A stretch of DNA of 64,000 bases, from assembly GCA_016223085.1 (NCBI GenBank), contig JACRPS010000004.1:1-64000 (forward strand). The letters are read 5' to 3'. The position numbers and the translations under genes were made by a program. Within the stretch, counting starts at the first letter, position 1. Every line of letters starts with the position of its first letter. This document shows positions 25,780 to 34,246 of the stretch, one piece after another. The notes under the pieces are model-generated. The model saw only the letters and a program-made list of their open reading frames with translations, did not search any database and was not told the origin of the DNA. Source of the stretch: Chloroflexota bacterium (GTDB lineage Bacteria; Chloroflexota; Anaerolineae; Aggregatilineales; Phototrophicaceae).

Positions 25780-25801
25780 CTCGTGACCAGCAAAAGACCG
25801 A

Positions 25802-26740
25802 TTACCGCCAGGCCGGCGCGAAGATCAGACCGCCGTCACGCCACTGCGCATTGGCCGTACCTTCGCGGGCAATACCCACCGGCGTGATGTGCCGCTCATA
25901 GATTTCGCCGTAGTTGCCAACGGCCTTGATGACATTCACCGCAAAATCGGGGCTGAGGCCGAGGAAGCCGCCCAGCGCGCCTTCGGCTTCCGCGCCGACA
26001 AACCGCTCGATTTCCGGGTTGGGCGGATTGGCGGCCATTTCAGCCGCGTTGGCCTGCGTGATGCCAAATTCTTCCGCCTGGAAGGTGGCATACACCACCC
26101 AGCGCACGACGTTGCCCCACTGCGCATCGCCTTCCAGCCAGGACGGCGCGAGTGGCTCCTTTGAGAGTGTATCATTCAGGATCACGTACTGGCTGGGGTC
26201 ATTCGCGGCGGAGCGCAGACCAGCAAGCTGGCTTTTGTCGCTCGTCAGCACGTCACACCGCCCCGCTTCGAACCCGCTCATACTGTCCGCCGACGTTTCA
26301 AATGGAATGAGTTCAAACTCAAACCCCCGGCTGGTCATGGCGTCGGTGATGTTCACTTCCGTCGTCGTGCCTGCCAGCGTGCAGATACTGGACCCGTTCA
26401 GGTCTTCGATGGACGATACGCCCAGGTCCGTCCGTACCATCAAACCCTGACCATCATAGAAGATAACCGGGCCAAAATCGGCCTTCAGATCGGCCTCACC
26501 GAAGATGGCAGCCGCCAGAGCACGGCAGAAGTCGGCATCGAAGCCAACCATCTCACCCGTATCCGGGTTCAGAAACGAGAAGCCAGGCACGGTGCCGTTA
26601 ACGCCACACAGCAGCTTGCCCCGGTCAAGCACTTCTTTCAGCTTGCCCGTCGCTTCCACCTGCGCGCCGGTCAGACCGCTTACACTGACCAACAACACCA
26701 GCACGACGAGAAGAACCCAGGCACGCCTCAAAACTTTCAT
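25802..26740 (-). CDS. Amino-acid ABC transporter substrate-binding protein, AapJ-like, apparently lacking a conserved segment
   Basis: The protein has 312 residues from ATG 26740, with AAGGAG about 8 bases upstream; a longer frame to 26839 adds a non-signal-like N-terminus. A signal peptide precedes V-E-A-T-G-K-L-K-E-V-L-D-R-G-K-L-L-C-G-V. AapJ hallmarks are F-S-F-L-N-P-D-T-G-E-M-V-G-F-D-A-D-F-C-R-A, Y-D-G-Q-G-L-M-V-R and C-T-L-A-G-T-T-T-E-V-N. Between G-E-A-D-L-K-A-D-F and G-P-V-I-F-Y-D-G-Q-G, relatives as I remember them carry about 35 more residues, including the R-F-x-A-L-x-S-G-E-x-D-V-L-x-R-N-x-T-W-T motif of the ligand pocket. This is absent here, in frame. Confidence 0.88.
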   Translation of the reverse strand: MKVLRRAWVLLVVLVLLVSVSGLTGAQVEATGKLKEVLDRGKLLCGVNGTVPGFSFLNPDTGEMVGFDADFCRALAAAIFGEADLKADFGPVIFYDGQGLMVRTDLGVSSIEDLNGSSICTLAGTTTEVNITDAMTSRGFEFELIPFETSADSMSGFEAGRCDVLTSDKSQLAGLRSAANDPSQYVILNDTLSKEPLAPSWLEGDAQWGNVVRWVVYATFQAEEFGITQANAAEMAANPPNPEIERFVGAEAEGALGGFLGLSPDFAVNVIKAVGNYGEIYERHITPVGIAREGTANAQWRDGGLIFAPAWR

Positions 26741-26794
26741 GTCAAGAACTCCTTCGTTTAATTTAGTGCAGGATAAAACAGCCTCAAGCCCCGT

Positions 26795-26822
26795 ATTATA
26801 GCCACTTAAGACTGTGACGCAA
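26795..26822 (-). promoter_or_regulatory. Promoter of the amino-acid transporter operon
   Basis: Minus-strand TTGCGT (26817-26822), a 16-base spacer and a perfect TATAAT (26795-26800) lie 55 bases before the SBP start. Sequence match only. Confidence 0.65.
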
Positions 26823-26931
26823 AATGTAAGACTACACAAGAATGGGCAGCGTAGGATTAGGCAGTTTTAATGCTGAGACAACTGAGCGGGTTACGGAGAA
26901 GCCAGGATGATCGCGACGGGCGCGCTATCGT

Positions 26932-29787
26932 TTACAGGTCTTCGTCGTAGAAGTCATCATAGCGGCTGCCATAGTAACAACTGTCGCAGATGGCATAAGG
27001 GTGATTCTTCGGCAGGCGGCGGCCACAGCGCGAACACCGCCGCGCCGACTCGATGCGACGCAGCAGCGCCTCGTCAATCGCCAGCGACCAGGCGGCGCGG
27101 GCGCTGCGCACCACGTTCTCGTCCGGCCCGCTGCGGCTGAACTCCTGCCGCCGCGCCAGCCACAAATAAATATCGGCGCAGTTGATGCTGGCCTCGTAAT
27201 CTTCCAGATGGATGTGATCGAGGATTTGCCGGGGCGGTGACGGTGGCAGCGGCATCGGGCGTTCCGCCAGAATCGCCGTAGCGCACTCGCGCCAGTAACC
27301 GCGTGTGCTCTGCCGTGTTGGCGCATTGATGAGCCGCAGCGCCCTCTCCAGCCCCAACTGCTCCACCTCCTGCGGGCGCAAAAGCTGTGCCAGTTCAATC
27401 GGTTCGGTCAGGTTGGCGGTTTTGAGCACATCCCGCAGATGTTCCGGGATGGACGAAAGCTGCGCCCACTCGCGCAGGCGCTCCGCCAGCGTGCCCGGCA
27501 GCATCTCCAGCGCTTCGACCGTCGGCATCACCCGCGCATGGGTCAGCACCGCCGGCGCGGCGTAAAACAGCTTGCGCAGCCGTTCGTGGTCCTGAGGGTA
27601 GATTGCGCCTACCTCGCCGGCCTGTGACAGCCCAAAACGACCGGCACGCCCGCCGATCTGCTGCACCTCGCTCGGCGTCAGCAGGCGGTTGACCTGACCA
27701 TCAAACTTTTCGATCTCGAAGAAACAGACATAATCGGCGGGCAGATTCAACCCCATCCCCACCGCGTCGGTCGCCACGCAGATTTCGGTTTCGCCCTCGG
27801 CGAACCGTTCCGACTGCTTGCGGCGCACTTCCGGCGGCAGATTACCGTAGATCACGGATACCGTCCGCCCCACGTTTTCCAGCCGCGTTTTCAGGTCCAG
27901 CACACCGGCACGGGAAAACGCGACCAGAATCGTGCGCGGCGGCAGCGTCCTCATGCGGAAGGGCCGGTCAGCCACGCGAATCTCGGCCAGCCGTTCGTGT
28001 TCAATCGTGGCAATTGGCAGCGATACGCCGCTTGCCAACCGTTCCACCAGCGGGCGGGCGATATAGGGCGCGATAATCTGGATTTCCGGGGCGCGCGCTT
28101 CCATCAGCGCCCGCGTCCAGGCCCAGCCGCGTTCCGGGTCGGCCAGCATCTGCGCCTCGTCAATCACGATACACTCGCCGCTGCGCAGCGGGTTAAACAT
28201 CTCAATCGTGGCGGCGGTGATGGTCGCACCCGGCACCGGAATGTATTCCTCGCCGGTCAGCAGGCTGCACGGTACACCCCGCTCGTTCAGCCGGTCGAAC
28301 ACCTCAAACGCCAGCAGCCGCAGCGGCGCGAGATACCAGCCGCTCCCGGCCTCCACCAGTGCGTCCAAGGCGTGGTGCGTTTTGCCGCTGTTTGGCGGTC
28401 CTACGCGCAGGATAATCTGCTGCGCCTCGCGCCCTTCATATTCCCAGGTGGGGAACACCGTCAGTAAACGCGCGCGCAGTTCTGCCCGCCGCCGCCGTTC
28501 TTCCTCGCGCTGCTGGCGGTAAAGTTCGTCCTGGCGCTGCTGCTCATCCATGTAGGCCCTGTGGCGCGCGGCCTGCCATTCCAGCCGTCGAACCTTAAGT
28601 GTCTCGCGAAACTCACGCAGATGTTCCGGCAGTCCCCACTTGCCGCGTACCTGTTCCCAGCGCGGCTCGGTGCGGTTGATGTTCGCCCGCTGCAGGCGGT
28701 AGCGCATGGCGGAATAGCTTAATCCGGCCACCAGCGCCACGTCCCGCGCCGTCAGGATTTCACCGCCGACCAGATTCAGCGCGTAGTCGGGGTCGGTGTA
28801 AGCGCGTTCCACGTCGGCTGCTGACAGGCGCAGGCTGCCGGCGGGGTCGGTGAACGCAGCCACGCGGCCATCACGAATCGCACGTTCCAGCGTGCCCTGT
28901 TTTGCTCCCAGCCGCCGCGCTGCATTTGAGATGGTGTACGACCGCGCCAACACCCGCGCCCGAAAGGTGCGGCCATCCCTGGCGTCCGGGCGCAACATAT
29001 CTCCTGCCGGCTGCAAAAACGGCTCCCATTCCTCATCGGGTATGCGGCTTTCTTCGGCAGCGATCTGGTGCGCCCGGCGTTCGTCCGCGCCTTTGACCAT
29101 CACCCAGGCCAGCTTATGTGGCTTGCGCCGAAAGGTGACGTTAAACTGCGTCAGCGCGCCGCTGTTCACCAGCGCATCAATGTTTTCCCTGCCAAACGCT
29201 TCGTTGAGTGTTGGGCGTGACGCGGTTTTCCCCTTCTTCTGATTCAGGAACGCGACCACCTTTTCCCGCAGCGGCGCCAGTTGGCGCTGCCGGATAATTT
29301 CCTGAATTGTCCCCGTGCCCAGCCGCAGCGGGTCGTAGATCAGGTTGTCCTTTTGTTTCAGGACACCCCGTTCCAGCAGGCTGTGCAGCAGCGCATCATC
29401 CACGGCCAGCGTTTCCCGTTCGCCATAGCCCGTATCGCCCAGCGCGGCCAGCGCGCGCCGGCCGTCATCGGTAAGCTGCTGGTCACGGATCGCCCGTTGT
29501 TCCAGAATCGGGACATCCACGAAGCTGTTATCCTCCCGTAGTTTAGGGAGCTGCGGCCTGCACCACGTTTTGAGTGCCTGCGCCTGCTCCGCCGTCAGCC
29601 GCGCGGGGTCGTAAAACACATCCCCTACCCGGCCAAGCTGACCGCCGGTTGCCGCCTGACTGAGCTGGCGCGTTGTCCGGTTGTTAAACCGGAACCGCTC
29701 CGCCAGCTTGCCTTTGGTGATAAATCCTTCCGGAATCCGGGCGACCAGACCGGCAACCAGTTGAGGGGTAGGTTTCGAGAGAGGCAT
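26932..29787 (-). CDS. Suv3-like superfamily 2 helicase with N-terminal DNA-binding modules and C-terminal zinc ribbon
   Basis: This protein has 951 residues from ATG 29787 (M-P-L-S-K-P-T-P). The open frame continues to 29919 but with unlikely sequence. Residues about 1-300 hold repeated winged-helix-like units. About 345-390 holds an excisionase/MerR-like HTH (I-S-N-A-A-R-R-L-G-A-K-Q-G-T-L). A charged helical, Arg/Glu/Gln-rich linker follows at about 455-500. The helicase core has Walker A G-P-P-N-S-G-K-T-H-H-A-L, motif II V-I-D-E-A-Q-M, motif V A-T-D-A-V-G-M-G-L-N-L and motif VI Q-I-G-G-R-A-G-R-F-G, the Suv3 pattern. The end has C-S-R-C-G and C-D-S-C. Known Suv3 proteins unwind RNA; the role here is unknown. 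Confidence 0.85.
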   Translation of the reverse strand: MPLSKPTPQLVAGLVARIPEGFITKGKLAERFRFNNRTTRQLSQAATGGQLGRVGDVFYDPARLTAEQAQALKTWCRPQLPKLREDNSFVDVPILEQRAIRDQQLTDDGRRALAALGDTGYGERETLAVDDALLHSLLERGVLKQKDNLIYDPLRLGTGTIQEIIRQRQLAPLREKVVAFLNQKKGKTASRPTLNEAFGRENIDALVNSGALTQFNVTFRRKPHKLAWVMVKGADERRAHQIAAEESRIPDEEWEPFLQPAGDMLRPDARDGRTFRARVLARSYTISNAARRLGAKQGTLERAIRDGRVAAFTDPAGSLRLSAADVERAYTDPDYALNLVGGEILTARDVALVAGLSYSAMRYRLQRANINRTEPRWEQVRGKWGLPEHLREFRETLKVRRLEWQAARHRAYMDEQQRQDELYRQQREEERRRRAELRARLLTVFPTWEYEGREAQQIILRVGPPNSGKTHHALDALVEAGSGWYLAPLRLLAFEVFDRLNERGVPCSLLTGEEYIPVPGATITAATIEMFNPLRSGECIVIDEAQMLADPERGWAWTRALMEARAPEIQIIAPYIARPLVERLASGVSLPIATIEHERLAEIRVADRPFRMRTLPPRTILVAFSRAGVLDLKTRLENVGRTVSVIYGNLPPEVRRKQSERFAEGETEICVATDAVGMGLNLPADYVCFFEIEKFDGQVNRLLTPSEVQQIGGRAGRFGLSQAGEVGAIYPQDHERLRKLFYAAPAVLTHARVMPTVEALEMLPGTLAERLREWAQLSSIPEHLRDVLKTANLTEPIELAQLLRPQEVEQLGLERALRLINAPTRQSTRGYWRECATAILAERPMPLPPSPPRQILDHIHLEDYEASINCADIYLWLARRQEFSRSGPDENVVRSARAAWSLAIDEALLRRIESARRCSRCGRRLPKNHPYAICDSCYYGSRYDDFYDEDL

Positions 29788-29905
29788 TTTCCACGCTTTC
29801 GCTGCTGTGCACCCTGTATTTATACGATTCCTACAGCCGCTTTGCAATCTTTTTAGGCGCTCGGTGCTACCTTCGGGCTGACCGGTATAGCGACAAGGAC
29901 AGATG

Positions 29906-30226
29906 ATGGAAGAATTCACCGATTTCCCGATTGAGTTTTACAACGAAGCCAACGACGACTCCTCGTTTTACGCCGAGATTGAAGCGCGTTTGCGGCGGCT
30001 GGCAAAAGGTCATACCGACATCACCGGCGCGTCCATTCAAATGACGCAACTGGCGGAAGGCCGCGCCACCCCCTACGCCTTCGAGACAACGCTGATCGTT
30101 TACGCCCGGCCAACGCAGATCGTCGCCACCGAACACAGCGATACCCTGATCGGGTCGGTGAAGGGCGCGCTGGACGCGGTGGAACGCCAGGTGCGCGAGA
30201 AACGGGAAAAACTGCGCAATTATTAA
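29906..30226 (+). CDS. Ribosome hibernation-promoting factor (HPF/RaiA-like), short form
   Basis: This 106-residue protein has the S30AE fold pattern: I-E-F-Y-N-E-A, a helix with E-A-R-L-R-R-L-A-K-G-H-T-D, an inner strand F-E-T-T-L-I-V-Y-A and a C-terminal helix G-A-L-D-A-V-E-R-Q-V-R-E-K-R-E-K. Short-form members bind the 30S subunit in stationary phase. The second of two adjacent ATGs (29906) sits better after AAGGA than the first (29903). It is divergent from the helicase gene (118-base shared upstream region) and its stop overlaps the convergent channel gene by four bases. Confidence 0.7.
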   Translation: MEEFTDFPIEFYNEANDDSSFYAEIEARLRRLAKGHTDITGASIQMTQLAEGRATPYAFETTLIVYARPTQIVATEHSDTLIGSVKGALDAVERQVREKREKLRNY

Positions 30227-31089
30227 CGGCCATCTTCGCGTGGGCGGTCGCCCAGCGTCGCCGTTAACGCCGCGATTTGCTGGCGCATAGCCGCGATCTC
30301 CTGCCGCAGGTCGGCGCCAGGAGCAGCGGCCTGTTCGTTGGCTTGCCGGTTTTGCTGGTCCTGCCCAACAAAATAACTGGCGACCGCCGCCGTAATATAG
30401 CCAAAGACGGCCAGCGCATAAATGGACAGCAGCCAGCACAGGATACGGCCTTCAATCGTCAGCGGCCAGTACGCCGAACCGATGGTCGTCAGGATCATCG
30501 CCGTCCACCAGACGGCCTCGCCGTAACTCTGGAAGCCCGCGCCCGCCGCGGCGGCATCGGTATGGCCGGCCTCCCGCAGTGCTGCCGGACTCTCAAACGC
30601 GGCCATACCCGCCGCGCCAACAAACAAAATCAGGAGGGTTAGCGCTACTACGTAACCAATGCTGCGTTTGCCGAGCGTGGTGGCCGTCGCCCGCATCCCG
30701 CGATTAACCGATGTCACCACCCGCAGCAGGCTGACCGTGCGCGCTGCCCGTACCGCCTGCAAGGCCCGCAGCGCCCGGAAAATGCGAACAATCCGAAACG
30801 CCGGCAGTACCAGCGAAACGGCAGTCAGCCAGTTGCGGCGCAGGTAACGGCGTTTGTCCGGCGCGATGATAAACTCGATCACAAAATCGAGCGCGAACAG
30901 CGCCCAGATGACGTAGCTGATGAACTGGAGCAGCGGGTTCAGCCCAACCGTGAAGTCCAACACCAGCAGCAGTACCCAGACAAAGGCCAGCGCGATCAGC
31001 GGCTTGTCAGTGATGGCATTGATATGTTCCAGCAGTTCCCAGCGTTCCTGGTGCAGTTCGTGACCTTCAACGGCTGTATCTTGCCCCAC
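30223..31089 (-). CDS. Voltage-gated-like cation channel with non-canonical selectivity filter
   Basis: This 288-residue six-helix ion channel subunit has S1-S3 in residues 30-105 and an S4-like segment rich in spaced arginines (F-R-I-V-R-I-F-R-A-L-R-A-L-Q-A-V-R-A-A-R, about 98-117). The pore helix W-W-T-A-M-I-L-T-T-I-G-S-A-Y-W-P is followed by S6 and a short coiled-coil-like tail (R-Q-E-I-A-A-M-R-Q-Q-I-A-A-L). Canonical potassium channels read T-V-G-Y-G-D at the filter; here T-I-G-S-A-Y-W-P stands in that place. The fold is clear, the ion is not. Confidence 0.85.
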   Translation of the reverse strand: MGQDTAVEGHELHQERWELLEHINAITDKPLIALAFVWVLLLVLDFTVGLNPLLQFISYVIWALFALDFVIEFIIAPDKRRYLRRNWLTAVSLVLPAFRIVRIFRALRALQAVRAARTVSLLRVVTSVNRGMRATATTLGKRSIGYVVALTLLILFVGAAGMAAFESPAALREAGHTDAAAAGAGFQSYGEAVWWTAMILTTIGSAYWPLTIEGRILCWLLSIYALAVFGYITAAVASYFVGQDQQNRQANEQAAAPGADLRQEIAAMRQQIAALTATLGDRPREDGR

Positions 31090-31210
31090 GCGCTTTACCT
31101 CGACAGAGACTCATTTCCGGCTGTCCTCTCACTTTAAAAGGGCCGCATAAAAATTATCACAGATTCGGCCTTGATCCCTCGCCTTCACCGGTTGCCAACC
31201 CTGCTCCAAT

Positions 31211-32023
31211 ATGGAATTAATGCTGTGCCCCTTACACTGGCGAAACGATAACAAACCGTACGAACTGATGGAACCTGACACGCAAACGATCAACTTACCC
31301 AACTTCATAGTAGGCCGCGCGGCCTGGCTGATTCCGGCGCGGGTAGATACGCCGGAGCTGCTCGACCAGGGCGGAGGGTCGCTGCGTGACGTGCAGGCCA
31401 GCCTGGCTGACCTGAGGCGGATTAACCGTTACCTCGGCGGCTTTACTGCCATCACGCGTCACCTCTATCCGCGCCTGCAGGCGCTGGAGAGCACGGCCAC
31501 CATTGCCGACATGGGCACCGGGTCGGCGGACATCCCACAGGCGATTGCGTCCTGGGCACAGCGCCGGGACATCCGAGTGCGTGTGATTGGCGTTGATCTG
31601 GCTGGGCGGCATCTGGCTTTGGCGCAGCAGCGAACGCGGCAGACATCGAATATCAGTCTGGTGCAGGCCGATGCCAACCACCTGCCGTTTAAACCCAATG
31701 CGATTGATTACATCATTTCGTCCTTATTTCTGCACCATTTCACACCCGACCAGGCCGTTTATTTATTGCGCCAGATCTACGCACTGGCGCGGCGCGGCAT
31801 CATCATCAGCGATCTGACACGCGGCTGGCTGCCCCTCGTTGGCTTTAAGCTCGGCCAGCCGGTGTTTGCCCGCAGCTACATCACCCGCTACGACGGCGCG
31901 GTTTCGGTGCGCCGCGCTTACACCCCGCGTGAACTGCTTGAACTCGCCCGCGCCGCTGGTATACCACATCCCTGCGTGTACCGCAGTTGGGCCTGGCGCA
32001 TGACGCTGGTGGCCGACAAATGA
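31211..32023 (+). CDS. Class I SAM-dependent methyltransferase of a type III PKS cluster
   Basis: This protein has 270 residues from the longest ATG; ATG 31223 or 31268 (M-E-P-D-T-Q-T) are alternatives and none has a clear ribosome-binding site. The Rossmann methyltransferase core shows I-A-D-M-G-T-G-S-A-D-I-P (SAM loop), V-I-G-V-D-L-A-G-R-H-L-A-L-A and V-Q-A-D-A-N-H-L-P-F. It overlaps the flavoprotein gene by ATGA and that gene is followed by the polyketide synthase, so the three act together. By analogy with the Streptomyces griseus srs cluster it likely methylates an alkylresorcinol-type phenolic lipid. Confidence 0.85.
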   Translation: MELMLCPLHWRNDNKPYELMEPDTQTINLPNFIVGRAAWLIPARVDTPELLDQGGGSLRDVQASLADLRRINRYLGGFTAITRHLYPRLQALESTATIADMGTGSADIPQAIASWAQRRDIRVRVIGVDLAGRHLALAQQRTRQTSNISLVQADANHLPFKPNAIDYIISSLFLHHFTPDQAVYLLRQIYALARRGIIISDLTRGWLPLVGFKLGQPVFARSYITRYDGAVSVRRAYTPRELLELARAAGIPHPCVYRSWAWRMTLVADK

Positions 32024-33165
32024 CCGACCGGCGTTGTGATGTGGCGATTATCGGCGGCGGCCTCGCCGGGTGCAGCGCGGCTATTTATCTGGCGCGGCAG
32101 GGCGCGCGCGTCGTGTTGCTGGAGGCAAAGAACTATCCGCATCACAAGGTTTGCGGTGAAGTCCTCTCGCCAGAATGTGGGGTCTTGCTGGATGGACTCG
32201 GACTGACCGAATGGCTGGGACAGCGCCAGCCGGCAGCGATAGACACCGTTGAAATCACTTCCCCTAGCGGAGCGCACTGGGAGGCGCGGCTGCCCGGCAC
32301 GGCACTGGGCATCAGCCGCTACGCGCTCGATCACGCGCTGGCGGAACAGGCGGCGTGTCACGGCGTAGACCTGCAAACAGAAACCACCGTTACCGGTGTA
32401 CAGGGCACGCTGGAGGATTCGCTCCGCCTGACAACCCGATCTCCCGCCGGCAGCAGCGCCATTACTGCCCGCGTCGTGATCGGTGCTTACGGAAAACACA
32501 GCCGCCTCGACCACACCCTTAACCGCGCCTTCACCCGACAGCCGCAACCGTTTGTCGGCCTGAAGGCGCACTTTGACGGCCCGCGCCTGCCCTGCCGCAT
32601 CGAACTGCACACGTTCCCTGGTGGTTACTGTGGCCTGTCGGAGATTGAGAACGGCAAAATCAACGCCTGCCTGCTGGTTCAGAACGACGTGTTCCGGCAG
32701 GCGGGCAGCATTCCAGCTTTCCTCGCGTGGATGCAGCAGCAGAATCCCCGCCTTGCCGCCTGGTTCGCCAGTGCCCGCCTCATCAGCGACCGCTGGTACA
32801 GCATCAGCCAGATTCCGTTTGTGGATAAAACGGTCGTGGACCGCGACGTACTGATGACCGGTGACGCTGCCGGGTTGATCGCACCGCTGGCCGGTAACGG
32901 CATGGCAATGGCACTGCGTGGCGCCCACTTGGCAGCAGAACACGCCATCAGTTTCCTGCGCCACGAGCGGACTGCCGCTGATTTGCGCCGCCAGTATGCG
33001 GCAGACTGGCAGCGGGAATTCCGGCTGCGCCTGCGGTTGGGACGGCTGCTACAGGCGTTTCTGCTGCGCCCGCAGCCGCTGGCGCTGGGGCTGCATCTGG
33101 TTAAGGCCATGCCGCCGCTGGGGCATTTTTTTATCCACAATACCCGTGACACCCATTTGCGATAG
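32020..33165 (+). CDS. FAD-dependent oxidoreductase of a type III PKS cluster
   Basis: This protein has 381 residues from ATG 32020, overlapping the methyltransferase stop (ATGA); an upstream in-frame start at 31987 lies inside that gene. It has the N-terminal FAD fingerprint V-A-I-I-G-G-G-L-A-G-C-S-A-A-I-Y-L, then H-H-K-V-C-G-E, and the second flavin motif L-M-T-G-D-A-A-G-L-I-A-P-L-A-G-N-G near residue 285. This is the geranylgeranyl-reductase/aromatic-hydroxylase superfamily. In type III PKS clusters such proteins hydroxylate the aromatic ring toward quinones. The substrate is inferred from context only. Confidence 0.85.
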   Translation: MTDRRCDVAIIGGGLAGCSAAIYLARQGARVVLLEAKNYPHHKVCGEVLSPECGVLLDGLGLTEWLGQRQPAAIDTVEITSPSGAHWEARLPGTALGISRYALDHALAEQAACHGVDLQTETTVTGVQGTLEDSLRLTTRSPAGSSAITARVVIGAYGKHSRLDHTLNRAFTRQPQPFVGLKAHFDGPRLPCRIELHTFPGGYCGLSEIENGKINACLLVQNDVFRQAGSIPAFLAWMQQQNPRLAAWFASARLISDRWYSISQIPFVDKTVVDRDVLMTGDAAGLIAPLAGNGMAMALRGAHLAAEHAISFLRHERTAADLRRQYAADWQREFRLRLRLGRLLQAFLLRPQPLALGLHLVKAMPPLGHFFIHNTRDTHLR

Positions 33166-33181
33166 CCCTGAAGGAGATACC

Positions 33182-34246
33182 GTGACCGCACCTGCTATCC
33201 TCGCCTTAAACACCGGCGTTCCAGCGCCCCGTTACAGCCAGTATGACATCGGCGAACACCTTATCAGCATCTCTAGCGAGTACCAGCGGCGGGCGCGGGC
33301 AGTGCGTACCATTTTTGAACGGTCGGGCGTGGGTTTCCGCCATTTTGTAGTGGGTGAGGGTTACTTTGCCACCGAGCGCACCACGCAGGAGCGCAACGAC
33401 TTCTACATGGCCGAAGCGGTGCCGCTGGGCGAAAAGACTATTCTGGACGGCTTGCAGCGGTACGGCTACCAACCACAGGATATAGATGATCTGCTGGTGA
33501 TTTCCTGCACCGGCTTCAACGTCCCCGGCCTCGATCTACTCCTGGCGGGGCGGCTGGGAATGCGCGCCGATCTCAACCGCACCTGCATCCTGGGCATGGG
33601 CTGTTACGGTGCATTCCCCGGTTTACGGCGCGCGCGGGAGGCAACCCAGAGCCGCCCCGGACGGCTGGCGCTGGTGCTGGCGCTGGAACTGTGTTCGCCA
33701 CACATGCAGCTCGATGGTTCGGCAGAGAGCGTGGTGTCCTCGGCGCTGTTTTCGGACGGCGCGGCGATGGCGCTGGTCGGCAGTCCTAACGGGAAAGCGC
33801 CAGCAAACCCACTGCCGCGAATCATGGACATGGCAACCCACTGCGACTACACCACACTTGAACATATGTCGTTCACCGTCACCGATCACGGCTTTCGCAT
33901 GTACCTGTCCAGCTACGTGCCTGATCTGCTGGCGGCCAGCATCGAGCCGTTTGTAGATGGCTTGCTGCGGCGCAATGGTTTGACGCGCGAAGATGTGCGC
34001 TTCTGGGGCATCCATCCCGGCAGTACCAAAATCGTGGATTACGTGCAGACCCGACTGGGCTTAAGCGCGGAACAGGTTGAGTGCTCGCACCGTGTCCTGT
34101 ATGACTACGGCAACATGTCCTCCGCAACCATCCTCTTTGTGCTGGAACACATCCAGCGCTGCAGCCAGCCGGCAGCCGGTGATTATGGTGTATTCCTCGC
34201 CTTTGGCCCCGGCCTGACGATGGAAAGCATGTTGGTTCAATGGTAA
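33182..34246 (+). CDS. Type III polyketide synthase (chalcone/alkylresorcinol synthase family)
   Basis: This protein has 354 residues from GTG 33182, which follows AGGAG at the right distance; the open frame to 32918 is shadow sequence of the flavoprotein. The catalytic triad is complete: Cys141 in L-G-M-G-C-Y-G-A-F-P, His278 in W-G-I-H-P-G-S-T-K and Asn311 in Y-D-Y-G-N-M-S-S-A-T. The family condenses an acyl-CoA starter with malonyl-CoA units; bacterial relatives make alkylresorcinols and alkylpyrones. The product is not predictable in detail. Confidence 0.93.
   Translation: MTAPAILALNTGVPAPRYSQYDIGEHLISISSEYQRRARAVRTIFERSGVGFRHFVVGEGYFATERTTQERNDFYMAEAVPLGEKTILDGLQRYGYQPQDIDDLLVISCTGFNVPGLDLLLAGRLGMRADLNRTCILGMGCYGAFPGLRRAREATQSRPGRLALVLALELCSPHMQLDGSAESVVSSALFSDGAAMALVGSPNGKAPANPLPRIMDMATHCDYTTLEHMSFTVTDHGFRMYLSSYVPDLLAASIEPFVDGLLRRNGLTREDVRFWGIHPGSTKIVDYVQTRLGLSAEQVECSHRVLYDYGNMSSATILFVLEHIQRCSQPAAGDYGVFLAFGPGLTMESMLVQW

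Noticed and set aside
31090-31210. Possible RNA gene between the channel and methyltransferase genes
   Set aside because: No tRNA-like cloverleaf, promoter or terminator could be made out in the 121 bases.
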